DNA from: Solirubrobacteraceae bacterium
Lineage (GTDB): Bacteria > Actinomycetota > Thermoleophilia > Solirubrobacterales > Solirubrobacteraceae
Direction: 5' to 3'
Length of the DNA stretch: 64,000 nucleotides
Assembly (NCBI GenBank): GCA_017882455.1
Contig: JADGPL010000011.1
Coordinates: 1 to 64,000 of the forward strand
Part shown: piece after piece, positions 22,110 through 30,874 of the stretch
Layout: each line of letters begins with the position of its first letter
Numbering within the stretch: position 1 is the stretch's first letter
Program-made: the position numbers and the translations under genes
Notes under the pieces: model-generated
Database searches by the model: none
What the model saw: only the letters and a program-made list of their open reading frames with translations
Told to the model about the DNA's origin: nothing

Positions 22110-24254
22110 ATGGCAAAGGACACCGAGAAGCTGATCCGCCAGCTCTCGCTGATCTCCTACCTGATGGCCGAGCGACGGCCGGTCACGGCCCTGGAGATCC
22201 GGCGCGACGTTGAGGGCTACAGCGGCATGAACGAGGACGCGTTCGCGCGACGCTTCTACGCGGATCGCTCGGAGCTGGAATCGCTGCGCATCCAGCTGAC
22301 CGTCGAGCGACCCGCCGACGGCGCGGCCGAGCAGGAGAACTACTCCCTGCGGCCAGAGAACTTCCATCTGCCCGCGATCGCGTTCACCGACAAGGAGCTC
22401 GCGGCCCTGCAGACCGCACTCAGCCTGCTCGACGGCGAATTCGCCTACGCGGAGCCGCTGCGCCTGGCGCTGCAGCAGATCACCTGGGGGCGCCCAAGCC
22501 CGCTGCGCGCGCCTGAGCAGCGCTCGGTGGCGCTCGGCATAACAGCCTCGGCCGGCGGCCACGAGCTCTCGGCGCGCCTGGCCAAGGTCGAGACGGCGAT
22601 ATTCCGCAACAAGACGATCCTGTTCGAGTACTACACGATGGAGCGCGACGAGGTTGGCGCGCGCAAGGTCGACCCCTACCACCTGCTCTTCCAGGGTGGC
22701 CAGTTCTACCTGCTCGGCTACTCCCACGAGCGCAAGGCTGTGCGCGTCTTCCGCCTGACGCGCATCCGCGGCAAGGTCTCCTATGCCACCAAGGCCGAGC
22801 ACGACTTCCGCCGTCCCGCCGACTTCGACCCTCGCGCCTACGCCAACCGCGCCGACTGGCAGCTCGGCGACGAGCGCGGGGTGGCCGAGGTCCTGATCTG
22901 CGAGCGGATCGCCTGGCAGATCGAACGACACTTCGGCCGCTATGGCGAGATTCGTGAGGACCGGGGCGAGACGGTCTTCCTCACCGGCTACTCCAACCCC
23001 CGCAGCATCGTCTCGTGGGTGATGGGGCTCGGCCCGAACGCACGCCTGCTCGGTCCCGAGGAGCTCACGGAGGAGCTCAGGCGACGTCTGGACCTGCTTG
23101 TCGAACGCCATGGCGAGGTCGTCCCATCTGCTCCGCCGGGGCGAGGTCGCGCAGGCGCGAAAGCGCCGGGCACGGCGGTGGGCGCGCGAATCACGGGCTC
23201 GGCACGCTCGCGGGCCGGACGCAGGGGTGAGCCAGGCGGCGAGGGCGAGAACGGCTCCGCGCGAGCCGACACGGCGATCCGTCCCGAGCGCTTCGCCCGG
23301 CTGGTCACGCTGGCCAGCATCCTGATCAAGGCCGGCCGCGAAGGCGAGCGGGTCTCGATGAAGGAGGTCTGCGAGCGCCTGCAGCTGAGCGAGGACGAGC
23401 TGCGCGAGGACGTGAACGTGCTGAACGTCGTCAACTTCGGCGGTGGCTCGTACGTGCTCTACGCCGAGATCAAGGAGGAGACCGGCGAGATCGAGGTCGA
23501 CCCCGAGCCCTACAGCGACAATTTCGATCGCCCTGCCCGTCTGCTGCCGGTGGAGGCGAAGGCGCTCGTAGCGGCGATCGATCTGATCGGCGAGCACATT
23601 CCCGAGGGCTCGCTGACCTCCGCACGCGAGAAGATCGTGGCAGCGCTGGGCGAGGACCCGATGGAGCAGGGGCTGCAGGTGGCCCCCACGGCGGGTGATG
23701 ACTCCGGCGTCGCGCGCCTGGTCTCCAAGGCGATCGTCGCACGCAAGCTGATCGAGATCGAGTACTACAAGGCAAACGAGGACGAGCTGGTGCCCAGGAA
23801 GGTGGAGCCCTACGCGCTCACCAACGGCCGCGAGGGCTGGTATGTGGCCTCGTTCGACCCCGAGCGCGACGGCGTGCGCCACTTCCGCCTCGACCGCATC
23901 AAGAAGGTGACCGTGACCGACGAGAAGTTCGAGCCGCGGCCCGAGGTCGATCCGGCCGCCGAGGTCGACGGGTGGCTGCGCACGGGCGAGGTGCCCGCCT
24001 CGCGCACCGCGCGCGTGTGGGTGTCCCCCGAGCGCGCCCGCTGGGCGCGCGAGGCGCGCCGCGTGGTCGAGGAGTGGAGCGACGGCTCGGTCGTGGTCGA
24101 GCTGAGCTTCGCCGGGGCCGACTGGCTCGTGCGCGAGATCCTCAGGGAAGCCGGCGACGCCGCCGTGCTCGAGCCCGAGGACGCGCGCGAGGCGGTGCGC
24201 GAGGCGGCGATCCGGCTGCGCGAGGCCAGCGCCGCCCCCGCCGGCGTCACCTGA
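22110..24254 (+). CDS. pafBC: Fused PafB-PafC WYL-domain transcription regulator
   Basis: 714 aa made of two WYL regulators end to end. Each half has a winged helix (first MAKDTEKLIRQLSLISYLMAERRPVTALEI; second RLVTLASILIKAGREGERVSMKEVCERL at about residue 400) and a WYL domain (first KTILFEYYTMERDEVGARKVDPYHLLF; second KLIEIEYYKANEDELVPRKVEPYAL). They are joined by a Gly/Arg/Ala linker at about 330-395. In mycobacteria PafB and PafC are separate proteins that together activate the RecA/LexA-independent DNA-damage response; natural fusions are known. WYL domains are thought to sense single-stranded DNA or other nucleic-acid signals. Only the ATG at 22110 fits the family start. Confidence 0.9.
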   Translation: MAKDTEKLIRQLSLISYLMAERRPVTALEIRRDVEGYSGMNEDAFARRFYADRSELESLRIQLTVERPADGAAEQENYSLRPENFHLPAIAFTDKELAALQTALSLLDGEFAYAEPLRLALQQITWGRPSPLRAPEQRSVALGITASAGGHELSARLAKVETAIFRNKTILFEYYTMERDEVGARKVDPYHLLFQGGQFYLLGYSHERKAVRVFRLTRIRGKVSYATKAEHDFRRPADFDPRAYANRADWQLGDERGVAEVLICERIAWQIERHFGRYGEIREDRGETVFLTGYSNPRSIVSWVMGLGPNARLLGPEELTEELRRRLDLLVERHGEVVPSAPPGRGRAGAKAPGTAVGARITGSARSRAGRRGEPGGEGENGSARADTAIRPERFARLVTLASILIKAGREGERVSMKEVCERLQLSEDELREDVNVLNVVNFGGGSYVLYAEIKEETGEIEVDPEPYSDNFDRPARLLPVEAKALVAAIDLIGEHIPEGSLTSAREKIVAALGEDPMEQGLQVAPTAGDDSGVARLVSKAIVARKLIEIEYYKANEDELVPRKVEPYALTNGREGWYVASFDPERDGVRHFRLDRIKKVTVTDEKFEPRPEVDPAAEVDGWLRTGEVPASRTARVWVSPERARWAREARRVVEEWSDGSVVVELSFAGADWLVREILREAGDAAVLEPEDAREAVREAAIRLREASAAPAGVT

Positions 24255-24259
24255 TCCGC

Positions 24260-24763
24260 GTGAGCCGCCGCGAGCAGATCAGGATGAGCGACGCCGAGGC
24301 CGCCTCGTTCCTGGGCGAGGAGCGAACGGTCACCTGCGCCACCACGGGGCCTCGCGGCTGGCCGCACCTGATGCCGCTCTGGTACGTCCCGCGCGACGTC
24401 CCGCCCGGTGAGCCGGCCCCGCGCCTGTGGGCATGGACATACGGCGTCTCGCAGAAGGTTCGCAACCTCGAGCGGGACCCGCGCGCGAGCCTGCAGGTGG
24501 AGGCGGGCGAGCAGTATCAGGAGCTGCGAGGGGTGATGCTCGAGTGCGAGGTGGTCGTGCACCGCGACCTCGACGTGGTCAAAGCCCTGGGCCATGAGAT
24601 CTTTGCCCGCTACGCCTCTCCTCGCGGCGAGCCGCCCGCCGAGAGCCTGCCCGTGGAGGTCGGTGAGATGGTCGACAGGCAGGCCGTCAAGCGCGTGGCC
24701 CTCGAGTTCGTCGAGCTCAGGCGCGCGAGCTGGGACCACCGCAAGCTCGGCGGCACCTACTGA
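24260..24763 (+). CDS. PPOX-class F420/FMN-dependent protein
   Basis: 167 aa, one split-barrel domain of the pyridoxamine-phosphate-oxidase-like superfamily. GPRGWPHLMPLWYV (about residues 29-42) and a central KVRNLERDPRASLQVEAGEQY (about 72-92) match F420H2- or FMN-binding members. GTG at 24260 gives the family-typical beginning SRREQIRM; the ATG at 24284 is a shorter alternative. It starts 5 nt after pafBC, so it is probably cotranscribed with it. The substrate is unknown. Confidence 0.8.
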   Translation: MSRREQIRMSDAEAASFLGEERTVTCATTGPRGWPHLMPLWYVPRDVPPGEPAPRLWAWTYGVSQKVRNLERDPRASLQVEAGEQYQELRGVMLECEVVVHRDLDVVKALGHEIFARYASPRGEPPAESLPVEVGEMVDRQAVKRVALEFVELRRASWDHRKLGGTY

Positions 24764-24783
24764 TCGCGTAGGGTGGTCCCCGC

Positions 24784-25875
24784 ATGGAGTCGCTCAAGGG
24801 ACTGATCCTCTCCGGGGGCAAGGGCACGCGGCTGCGCCCGATCACGCATACCAGCGCCAAGCAGCTGGTCCCCGTGGCCAACAAGCCGGTGCTCTTCTAC
24901 GGCATCGAGGCGATGGCCGAGGCCGGGATCGAGGAGATCGGGATCATCATCGCCCCAGAGACCGGGGCCGAGATCGAAGCCGTGGCCGGCGACGGCTCGC
25001 GCTTCGGCCTATCCATCACCTACATCGTCCAGGACGAGCCGCTCGGCCTCGCCCACGCGGTGCTCACGGCGGAGCCGTTCCTGGGGGAGAGCCCGTTCGT
25101 GATGTACCTCGGCGACAACCTGCTCCAGGGGGGGATCGCCGACCTCGTGGCGGCATTCGCCGAGCACGAGCCCGACGCCCTGATCCTGCTCACTCCTGTA
25201 CCGGACCCAGAGAACTACGGAGTGGCGGAGCTCGCTCCCGCGCAGGCCGGCGAGATCGGGCGCGTGGTGCGCCTCGTGGAGAAGCCCTCCGAGCCGGCGA
25301 CCGACCTGGCACTGGTGGGTGTCTACATGTTCACAGCCGGCATCCATGACGCGGCGCGTGCGATCGAACCCTCGCCACGCGGCGAGCTCGAGATCACCGA
25401 CGCGATCCAGCACCTGGTGGACTCGGGCAAGCGCGTGGAGCCCCACGTGGTGCGCGGGTGGTGGAAGGACACGGGGCGCCTGGAGGACATGCTCGAGGCC
25501 AACCGCCTGATCCTCGACAATCTGATGGAGCGCGTGGAGGGTGAGCTGATCGACTCGCAGGTGGACGGGCGCGTCGTGATCGAGCCCGGAGCCCGCCTCG
25601 AACGCACCACGGTGCGCGGCCCCGCGATCGTGGGGGCCGGGGCCCGGCTCAGCGACTGCTACATAGGCCCCTACACCGCCATCGGCGAGCGCTGCGTGAT
25701 CTCGGGCGCCGAGGTCGAGCACTCGATCCTGCTCGCCGGGTGCACCGTGAGCGATCTCGACGGGCGGATGGAGTCCTCGCTGCTCGGGCGCAACGTCACG
25801 ATCAGGCGGGGCGATCGCCAGCCGCGCGCCTACCGCTTCATGGTGGGGGACAACTCGGACATCTCGATCCTGTGA
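24784..25875 (+). CDS. rmlA: Glucose-1-phosphate thymidylyltransferase, long form
   Basis: 363-aa nucleotidyltransferase that makes dTDP-glucose from glucose-1-phosphate and dTTP. ILSGGKGTRLRPIT (residues 8-21) is the nucleotide-binding signature, followed by SAKQLVPVANKPVLFY. The catalytic Asp lies in MYLGDNLLQGG (about 109). VVRGWWKDTGRLEDMLEANRLIL is the family's sugar-binding stretch. Residues 255-350 form a left-handed beta-helix (hexapeptide repeats such as VVIEPGARLERTTVRGPAIVGAG), which marks the long StrD/RmlA-long subfamily. The gene opens a tightly packed cassette, overlapping rmlD by 4 nt. Confidence 0.93.
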   Translation: MESLKGLILSGGKGTRLRPITHTSAKQLVPVANKPVLFYGIEAMAEAGIEEIGIIIAPETGAEIEAVAGDGSRFGLSITYIVQDEPLGLAHAVLTAEPFLGESPFVMYLGDNLLQGGIADLVAAFAEHEPDALILLTPVPDPENYGVAELAPAQAGEIGRVVRLVEKPSEPATDLALVGVYMFTAGIHDAARAIEPSPRGELEITDAIQHLVDSGKRVEPHVVRGWWKDTGRLEDMLEANRLILDNLMERVEGELIDSQVDGRVVIEPGARLERTTVRGPAIVGAGARLSDCYIGPYTAIGERCVISGAEVEHSILLAGCTVSDLDGRMESSLLGRNVTIRRGDRQPRAYRFMVGDNSDISIL

Positions 25876-26741
25876 GGGTGCTCGTGACCGGCGCCGCCGG
25901 GATGCTCGGCCTGGATGTGCTGCGGGCCGGTGAGCGCGCCGGCCACGAGCTGATCGGGCTGGACCTCCCCGAGATCGACATCACCGACCCGGCCTCCGTG
26001 GAGGGAGCGCTGCAGCGGGTCGCCCCGGACGCGGTGCTCAACTGCGCAGCGCTGACCGACGTCGACGCCCAGGAGTCCAAACGCGAGCTTGCACAGGCCG
26101 TCAACGGGGACGGCGCCGGCAATCTCGCGCGCGCGGCCGCCGCGGCAGGCGTTCCCCTCGTGCACGTCTCGACCGACTACGTCTTCAGTGGCGAGGCGCC
26201 CCATGACGCCGCGGGCAAGCCGCGTCCGTACCTCGAGTCCGATCCCACCGGCCCCCGCTCGGTCTACGGCGAGACCAAGCTCGCGGGCGAGCAGCAGGTG
26301 CTCGCCGCCTCGCCGCGCCACACCGTCGCGCGCACGGCCTGGTTGTTCGGAGTCGGGGGACGCAACTTCGTCGAGACGATGCTCACGCTTTCCTGCGAGC
26401 GCGACGCCGTTCAGGTGGTCGTCGATCAGGAGGGCTGCCCGACGTGGAGCGGGCACCTCGCGCCCGCCCTGCTCGGGCTGATCGAGCGTGGCGTCTGTGG
26501 TCTCGTCCACCTGGCCGGCTCGGGCCACGTGTCCTGGAACGGCTTCGCCCGCGAGATCTTCCGCCAAGCCGAGGTCGAGTGTCGCGTCGAGGAGGCCAGC
26601 AGCGCGGAGATGGCGCGCCCCGCGCCGCGCCCAGCGTGGTCGGCGCTCGAGTCAGAGCGCGAGGACGTGCTCCCGCTTCCGCCCTGGCAGGACGGGGTGG
26701 CGGGCTATCTGGCGGCTCGCGCTGGGATGATGCGCGCATGA
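25872..26741 (+). CDS. rmlD: dTDP-4-dehydrorhamnose reductase
   Basis: 289 aa, short-chain dehydrogenase fold. The NADPH site is GAAGMLG (residues 7-13), followed by LNCAALTDVDAQE. The catalytic region is STDYVFSG (about 99-106) with Y and K of VYGETKLAGE (about 132-141). It reduces dTDP-4-keto-L-rhamnose to dTDP-L-rhamnose when RmlC is present. The GTG at 25872 overlaps the rmlA stop (GTGA), indicating translational coupling. Since rmlC is not in the cassette, a different dTDP-6-deoxy-hexose end product cannot be excluded. Confidence 0.92.
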   Translation: MRVLVTGAAGMLGLDVLRAGERAGHELIGLDLPEIDITDPASVEGALQRVAPDAVLNCAALTDVDAQESKRELAQAVNGDGAGNLARAAAAAGVPLVHVSTDYVFSGEAPHDAAGKPRPYLESDPTGPRSVYGETKLAGEQQVLAASPRHTVARTAWLFGVGGRNFVETMLTLSCERDAVQVVVDQEGCPTWSGHLAPALLGLIERGVCGLVHLAGSGHVSWNGFAREIFRQAEVECRVEEASSAEMARPAPRPAWSALESEREDVLPLPPWQDGVAGYLAARAGMMRA

Positions 26742-27745
26742 GACTGCTCGTCTGTGGCGGGGCCGGCTTCATCGGCTCCACCTTCGCCCGCCAGCGCCTG
26801 AGGGAGCACGGCGACGAGGTGACCGTGTTCGACAAGCTCACCTATGCAGGCCGCGAGGAGAACTTCCACGACATCGGCGAGGATCCGCGGTTTCGCTTCA
26901 TCAGGGGTGCGATCGAGGATCGCGAGGCGCTCGCCGCGGCGGTGGAGGCGGCCTCGCCGGAGGCGATCGTGAACTTCGCCGCCGAGACGCATGTGGACCG
27001 CTCGATCGCCGAGCCCGACGCATTTGTGCGCACGCACGCCCTTGGTACCTACGTCTTGCTCGACGCCGCCCGCGAGCGCGACCTGCGCTACGTGCAGGTA
27101 TCGACCGACGAGGTGTATGGCTCGATCGATGAGGGCACCTTCACCGAGGAGAGCCCGCTGGCGCCCTCCTCGCCCTACTCGGCCACGAAGGCCGGCGCCG
27201 ATCTGCTCGTGCAGAGCTACTTCCACACCTATGGCCTGCAGGCTCTGATCTGCCGCGGGTCGAACAACTACGGCCCCTACCAGTACCCCGAGAAGCTGAT
27301 CCCGCTGATGGTCCTCAACGCCCTCCACGGCGACTCGCTGCCCATCTACGGGGACGGGATGCAGGTGCGCAACTGGATCCACTCCACAGACTTCGCCGCC
27401 GCCATCGGCCACGTGCTCGAGCACGGCCACCCCGGCGACGTCTACAACGCGGGCGGCCCCGACGAGGAGGCCAACATGACCGTCGTGCGGCGCATCGTCG
27501 AGCTGACCGGGGCGAGCGAGTCGCAGATCGAGCACGTCGCCGACCGCCCCGGCCACGACGTGCGCTACTCGCTCTCCTCGGAGAAGGTGCGCGCGCTCGG
27601 CTGGGAGCCGCGGGTGCGCTTCGAGGAGGGCCTCGGGCAGACGGTGGCGTGGTATCGGGACAACGGGTGGTGGTGGGAGCCGATCCGCTCGGGCGACTAC
27701 CGCGCCTACTACGAGCGCCAGTACGGGCGCTCGCTGCACGGCTGA
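26738..27745 (+). CDS. rmlB: dTDP-glucose 4,6-dehydratase
   Basis: 335 aa, extended short-chain dehydrogenase. CGGAGFIGSTF (about residues 6-16) binds NAD. VSTDEVYGSI (about 120-129) contains the T-D-E catalytic triplet of the dehydratases. SPYSATKAGADLL gives the Tyr-x3-Lys pair, and RGSNNYGPYQYPEKLIP is highly conserved. It makes dTDP-4-keto-6-deoxyglucose from the RmlA product. The ATG overlaps the rmlD stop (ATGA). The three genes form one translational unit that ends here; the next 290 nt lead to a secreted-protein gene. Confidence 0.95.
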   Translation: MRLLVCGGAGFIGSTFARQRLREHGDEVTVFDKLTYAGREENFHDIGEDPRFRFIRGAIEDREALAAAVEAASPEAIVNFAAETHVDRSIAEPDAFVRTHALGTYVLLDAARERDLRYVQVSTDEVYGSIDEGTFTEESPLAPSSPYSATKAGADLLVQSYFHTYGLQALICRGSNNYGPYQYPEKLIPLMVLNALHGDSLPIYGDGMQVRNWIHSTDFAAAIGHVLEHGHPGDVYNAGGPDEEANMTVVRRIVELTGASESQIEHVADRPGHDVRYSLSSEKVRALGWEPRVRFEEGLGQTVAWYRDNGWWWEPIRSGDYRAYYERQYGRSLHG

Positions 27746-27961
27746 TCCGTCCGCGATTCCAGCCGGCCGCATCGGTTCCGCCGGCCATGCTGAACGGAGC
27801 GCCCATCCATTTTGGACCGCGCACGCGGGCGATCGGGCTGCATACGAGGGTCGATCCTTCTGCTCAGTCGAAAGTCAGAAACACATCCGCCGTTCTGGCC
27901 CAATAGAGACTCGCGAATACTCGATAGTCGTATGAGCCTTAGAAACAGTCGGAAACAAGAC

Positions 27962-27991
27962 TTGACGATTGGTGAGAGGGAACACTAGCCT
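27962..27991 (+). promoter_or_regulatory. Candidate promoter for the 28-kb secreted-protein gene
   Basis: TTGACG (27962-27967), an 18-nt spacer and TAGCCT (27986-27991) lie within the 298-nt AT-richer gap after rmlB. Nothing else recognisable is in that gap. Confidence 0.45.
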
Positions 27992-28043
27992 CACAGCGTT
28001 GTTAGTACTGGCTGGACAATAACGAAAAGACGAAAGTGTGATT

Positions 28044-28958
28044 ATGGTGAAAATAACTAGGCTACGACGCTCCGGTACCGGTAGTCGCGTAGCCGTCCTG
28101 GCGATCGCGACGGCGCTGGTCTGCCTCGTGTCAGCCTCTGCGGCACTGGCAAAAGCTCCTACTGGGGACTTCGCAAGATTCGCGCAGTGTCCCCGATTCA
28201 CAAAAGGGGTGAACTTCTGCGAGTTCACGCAGATCAAAAGCGGAGAAGTGAAGATCGGTTCGACCACGGTCCCGATCGAAAAAACGATCACCCTTCAGGG
28301 CGGCTATAACCGCAACGAAGAAAAAGAACCGATCACAGAGACGTTCGTGGGCGCGCTCAATGGTGAAACGCTGTCGAAAACGCCCCAGAAAGTTCCCGGC
28401 GGACTGCTTGATCTCGTCAGGTGCAACGAAATCAGCAACATCATCGAGCGCATAGCGTGTGAATTGGTGTTCGAAAACGGTGTCACCGGCGTAAACGCGA
28501 TCACCGAACTGGCCAAGCCGGCCAGTTCGATCGGCATCAACACCGACAACCTCCTCTCAACCCATGGTGTTGCGCTTTCGCTTCCGACCAAGGTTCGCCT
28601 CGAAAACGCGTTCCTCGGCAGTGAATGCTACATCGGGTCGAGCTCGAGTCCCGTGACCCTAAACCTCACGGATGGCACAACCAGCCCGCCCCCGCCGAAC
28701 AAACCGATCAGCGGCAAACTCGGCAACCTCGAATTCCTTGATGAATTCGAACTCATCGAAATCAACAACAACACGCAGGTCGATAACTCGTTCTCCGCAC
28801 CCGGTGCAAGCGGCTGCGGCGGCATCTTCTCGTTCCTGATCGACCCGATCATCGACGCGAAACTCGGCCTTCCCTCGGCAGCAGGCAAGAACACTGCGGT
28901 CCAGAACGGCACCGTGTACGAGGCGACGGCCGAAACCGTGATCAACAGCGAAAAATAG
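28044..28958 (+). CDS. Secreted protein of a lineage-specific family
   Basis: 304 aa with a signal peptide (SRVAVLAIATALVCLVSASAALA, about residues 13-35). The mature part has six cysteines (AQCPRF, NFCEFT, VRCNEI, IACEL, SECYIG, SGCGGIF). Conserved-looking blocks are SGEVKIGSTTVPIEKTITLQGG, VGALNGETLSKTPQKVPGG, FLGSECYIGSSSSPVTLNL and SPPPPNKPISGKLG. I recall very similar unannotated proteins in Solirubrobacterales, but no function. The ATG at 28044 has a GAAAG ribosome site 7 nt away; the GTG at 28038 is a less likely start. It strongly prefers GAA and AAA codons, like the 16.66-kb gene. A perfect terminator hairpin follows, so the gene is monocistronic. Confidence 0.78.
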   Translation: MVKITRLRRSGTGSRVAVLAIATALVCLVSASAALAKAPTGDFARFAQCPRFTKGVNFCEFTQIKSGEVKIGSTTVPIEKTITLQGGYNRNEEKEPITETFVGALNGETLSKTPQKVPGGLLDLVRCNEISNIIERIACELVFENGVTGVNAITELAKPASSIGINTDNLLSTHGVALSLPTKVRLENAFLGSECYIGSSSSPVTLNLTDGTTSPPPPNKPISGKLGNLEFLDEFELIEINNNTQVDNSFSAPGASGCGGIFSFLIDPIIDAKLGLPSAAGKNTAVQNGTVYEATAETVINSEK

Positions 28959-28980
28959 TCGCTGACTCACGTTCGAGGCA

Positions 28981-29012
28981 CGGAGGGCCCGCCGGAGTTG
29001 GCGGGCCCTCCG
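28981..29012 (+). terminator. Strong terminator hairpin
   Basis: CGGAGGGCCCGCC and GGCGGGCCCTCCG form a perfect 13-bp stem with a 6-nt loop, 23 nt after the secreted-protein stop. No U-run follows, as is common in high-GC actinobacteria. It could also serve the convergent aspS transcript. Confidence 0.82.
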
Positions 29013-29148
29013 GCCGTCTCAGGCACGCCAATCGCCGAGCCAAGCCCGCGTTCAAACCAGCCGCCAGACGGGCGCAGGCCGTCCAATCGTCAACCCCTTG
29101 GACCCACCGCGTTGACAGACGTGCGCTTCCGCTGTCCCTGCGGCCCGC

Positions 29149-30456
29149 TCAAGGCTCGAGCCGGTGCGGCCCGCGATACAGCAACGTGACCTCTCTCACG
29201 TTCTCCTGTCCGAGCATCTGCATCAGCAGGCGGGTCAGGCCGAAGCCGAACCCGCCGTGCGGGGGCGCGCCGAAGCGGAAGAAGTTCAGGTAGTACTGGA
29301 TCGGGTCCACGTCGACGTGCTTGTCGGCGGCCTGTGCCAGCAGCTGCTCGTAGCGATGCTCGCGCTGGGCGCCCGTGGTGAGCTCGATCCCCCGCCACAG
29401 CAGGTCGAAGCTCCTGGTCAGAGTCGGATCGTCGGGGTGGCGCATGTGGTAGAAGGGCCGCACCGTCGTGGGGTAGTCGGTCACGAACGCGAACTCGTGG
29501 CCCTGTTGCTCCTTGATCAGGGCCGAGAGCGCCCGCTCGCTCGGCGGGTCGAGATCGTGGCCGGCGCCCGGCGCCTCGTGGCCCGCGTCGCGGAGCATCT
29601 GCTTTGCGTCCTCGAGGCTCACCCGAGGGAAGGGGACCGTCGGGACGATCAACTCGACGCCGAACGTCTCGGCGATCGCCTCGCCGTGGGCCTCCTTCAC
29701 GCGCGTGAGCACGTGCGCCAGCCAGCGCTCCTCGAAGGCCATCACGTCATCGTGGGAGTCGATCCAGGAGATCTCCACGTCCACGCTCGTGAACTCGGTG
29801 TCGTGGCGCGAGGTGAAGGAGGGGTTGGCGCGGAACACCGGGCCGACCTCGAAGACCTTGCCGAAGCCCGCCGCCATCGCCATCTGCTTGTAGAACTGCG
29901 GCGACTGGGCCAGGTAGGCGTCGCCGTCGAAGTAGTCGACATGGAACAGCTCCGCGCCGGACTCGCTCGCCGAGGACATGAGCTTCGGCGTGTGCAGCTC
30001 GATGAAGCCCTCGCCGCGCCAGAGCTCGCGCATGGCGTGCTCGGCCGTGGTCTGCACCGCGAAGATCAGGCGCCTGTCCGGGCGGCGCAGGTCGAGGTAG
30101 CGCCAGTCGATCCGCTTGTCCAGGGCCGAGTCCGCCGCGATCGGCACCTCGGGCTCGGCCAGGGAGTCGACCTGCAGGCCCTCCAGCTTCAGCTCCAGGC
30201 CGCCGAGCTTCACGCGCTCGTCCGCCACGGCCGTCCCCGTGACCGTCACCGCCGACTCGGCCGTCAGCGCGCTCACCGCCTCGTTGAGCTCGCTCGGCGG
30301 GTCCTGCTTGGGGAGGACCGCCTGTGCAAGCCCGGTTTCGTCACGCACGATCAGGAACTGCATGCTCTTCTGGTCGCGCACGGTCTGCACCCAGCCGCGG
30401 ACAGTCACCGGCTCGCCGACGCGCCTGGGCAGCTCGTTGATGAATGTTCGCTCCAC
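29149..30456 (-). CDS. aspS: Aspartyl-tRNA synthetase, archaeal/short type
   Basis: 435-aa class II synthetase charging tRNA-Asp (possibly also tRNA-Asn). The N-terminal OB anticodon-binding domain (about residues 15-100) contains VRGWVQTVRDQKSMQFLIVRD. Motif 2 is GPVFRANPSFTSRHDTEF (about 205-222), and motif 3 is GFGFGLTRLLMQML (about 408-421). The protein lacks the roughly 100-aa GAD insertion of typical bacterial AspRS (about 590 aa), so it belongs to the archaeal-type group, many of which are non-discriminating. The GTG at 30456 (VERTFINELPRRVG) matches the family start. It ends convergently with the secreted gene. Confidence 0.92.
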   Translation of the reverse strand: MERTFINELPRRVGEPVTVRGWVQTVRDQKSMQFLIVRDETGLAQAVLPKQDPPSELNEAVSALTAESAVTVTGTAVADERVKLGGLELKLEGLQVDSLAEPEVPIAADSALDKRIDWRYLDLRRPDRRLIFAVQTTAEHAMRELWRGEGFIELHTPKLMSSASESGAELFHVDYFDGDAYLAQSPQFYKQMAMAAGFGKVFEVGPVFRANPSFTSRHDTEFTSVDVEISWIDSHDDVMAFEERWLAHVLTRVKEAHGEAIAETFGVELIVPTVPFPRVSLEDAKQMLRDAGHEAPGAGHDLDPPSERALSALIKEQQGHEFAFVTDYPTTVRPFYHMRHPDDPTLTRSFDLLWRGIELTTGAQREHRYEQLLAQAADKHVDVDPIQYYLNFFRFGAPPHGGFGFGLTRLLMQMLGQENVREVTLLYRGPHRLEP

Positions 30457-30532
30457 GGGTTGCCACCCTATCCAAGGCGTGGCTTTGCGGCCGTGAGAGC
30501 CATCACCGTTGGGGCTTGGGCTCGAGCGATGA

Positions 30533-30835
30533 GCAAACTGCCTCGTCCTTGGCGAGCTGTGGTTCGGATTCACCAATGGATCCAAGCTACACCAGAACGC
30601 CGAGGGCCTTGAACGCTTCCTCGCCACACCACGAGTGCAGATACTCCAGCTCGGCGAGCAGACCGCACGCATCTTCGGAGAGACCTCCGCGCTGCTGCGA
30701 AAAGCCGGCATCGCGATTCAGCAGAACGACATCTGGATAGCCGCCCTCTGCAAGCAACACGGCTTTGCGCTCGCCACCCGCGACCAGGGCTTCCACCATG
30801 TTCTCGGGCTCGAGGTCATCGACACGTCCGCTTAG
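30533..30835 (+). pseudogene. Truncated PIN-domain (VapC-type) toxin
   Basis: An open frame following an in-frame TGA encodes about 100 residues matching the C-terminal two thirds of a PIN-domain ribonuclease: LGELWFGFTNGSKLHQNAEG, then IQQNDIWIAALC with one catalytic Asp, then ALATRDQGFHHVLGL with another, ending IDTSA. The first 35-50 residues, with the starting LDTN catalytic Asp of VapC toxins, are missing, and no good start or ribosome site is visible. No VapB-like antitoxin is found next to it. It is most likely a decayed toxin-antitoxin remnant wedged between two tRNA-synthetase genes. Confidence 0.75.
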
Positions 30836-30874
30836 AACTGGGAATGCACATCGCGGCGTGGAGCGCATGCGTCT

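Noticed and set aside
21840-23882. A 680-codon minus-strand frame opposite pafBC.
   Set aside because: Shadow of the pafBC gene in high-GC DNA; composition is Leu/Arg/His-rich without any domain.
29164-30612. A 482-codon plus-strand frame.
   Set aside because: Antisense shadow of aspS, which has all class II synthetase motifs.
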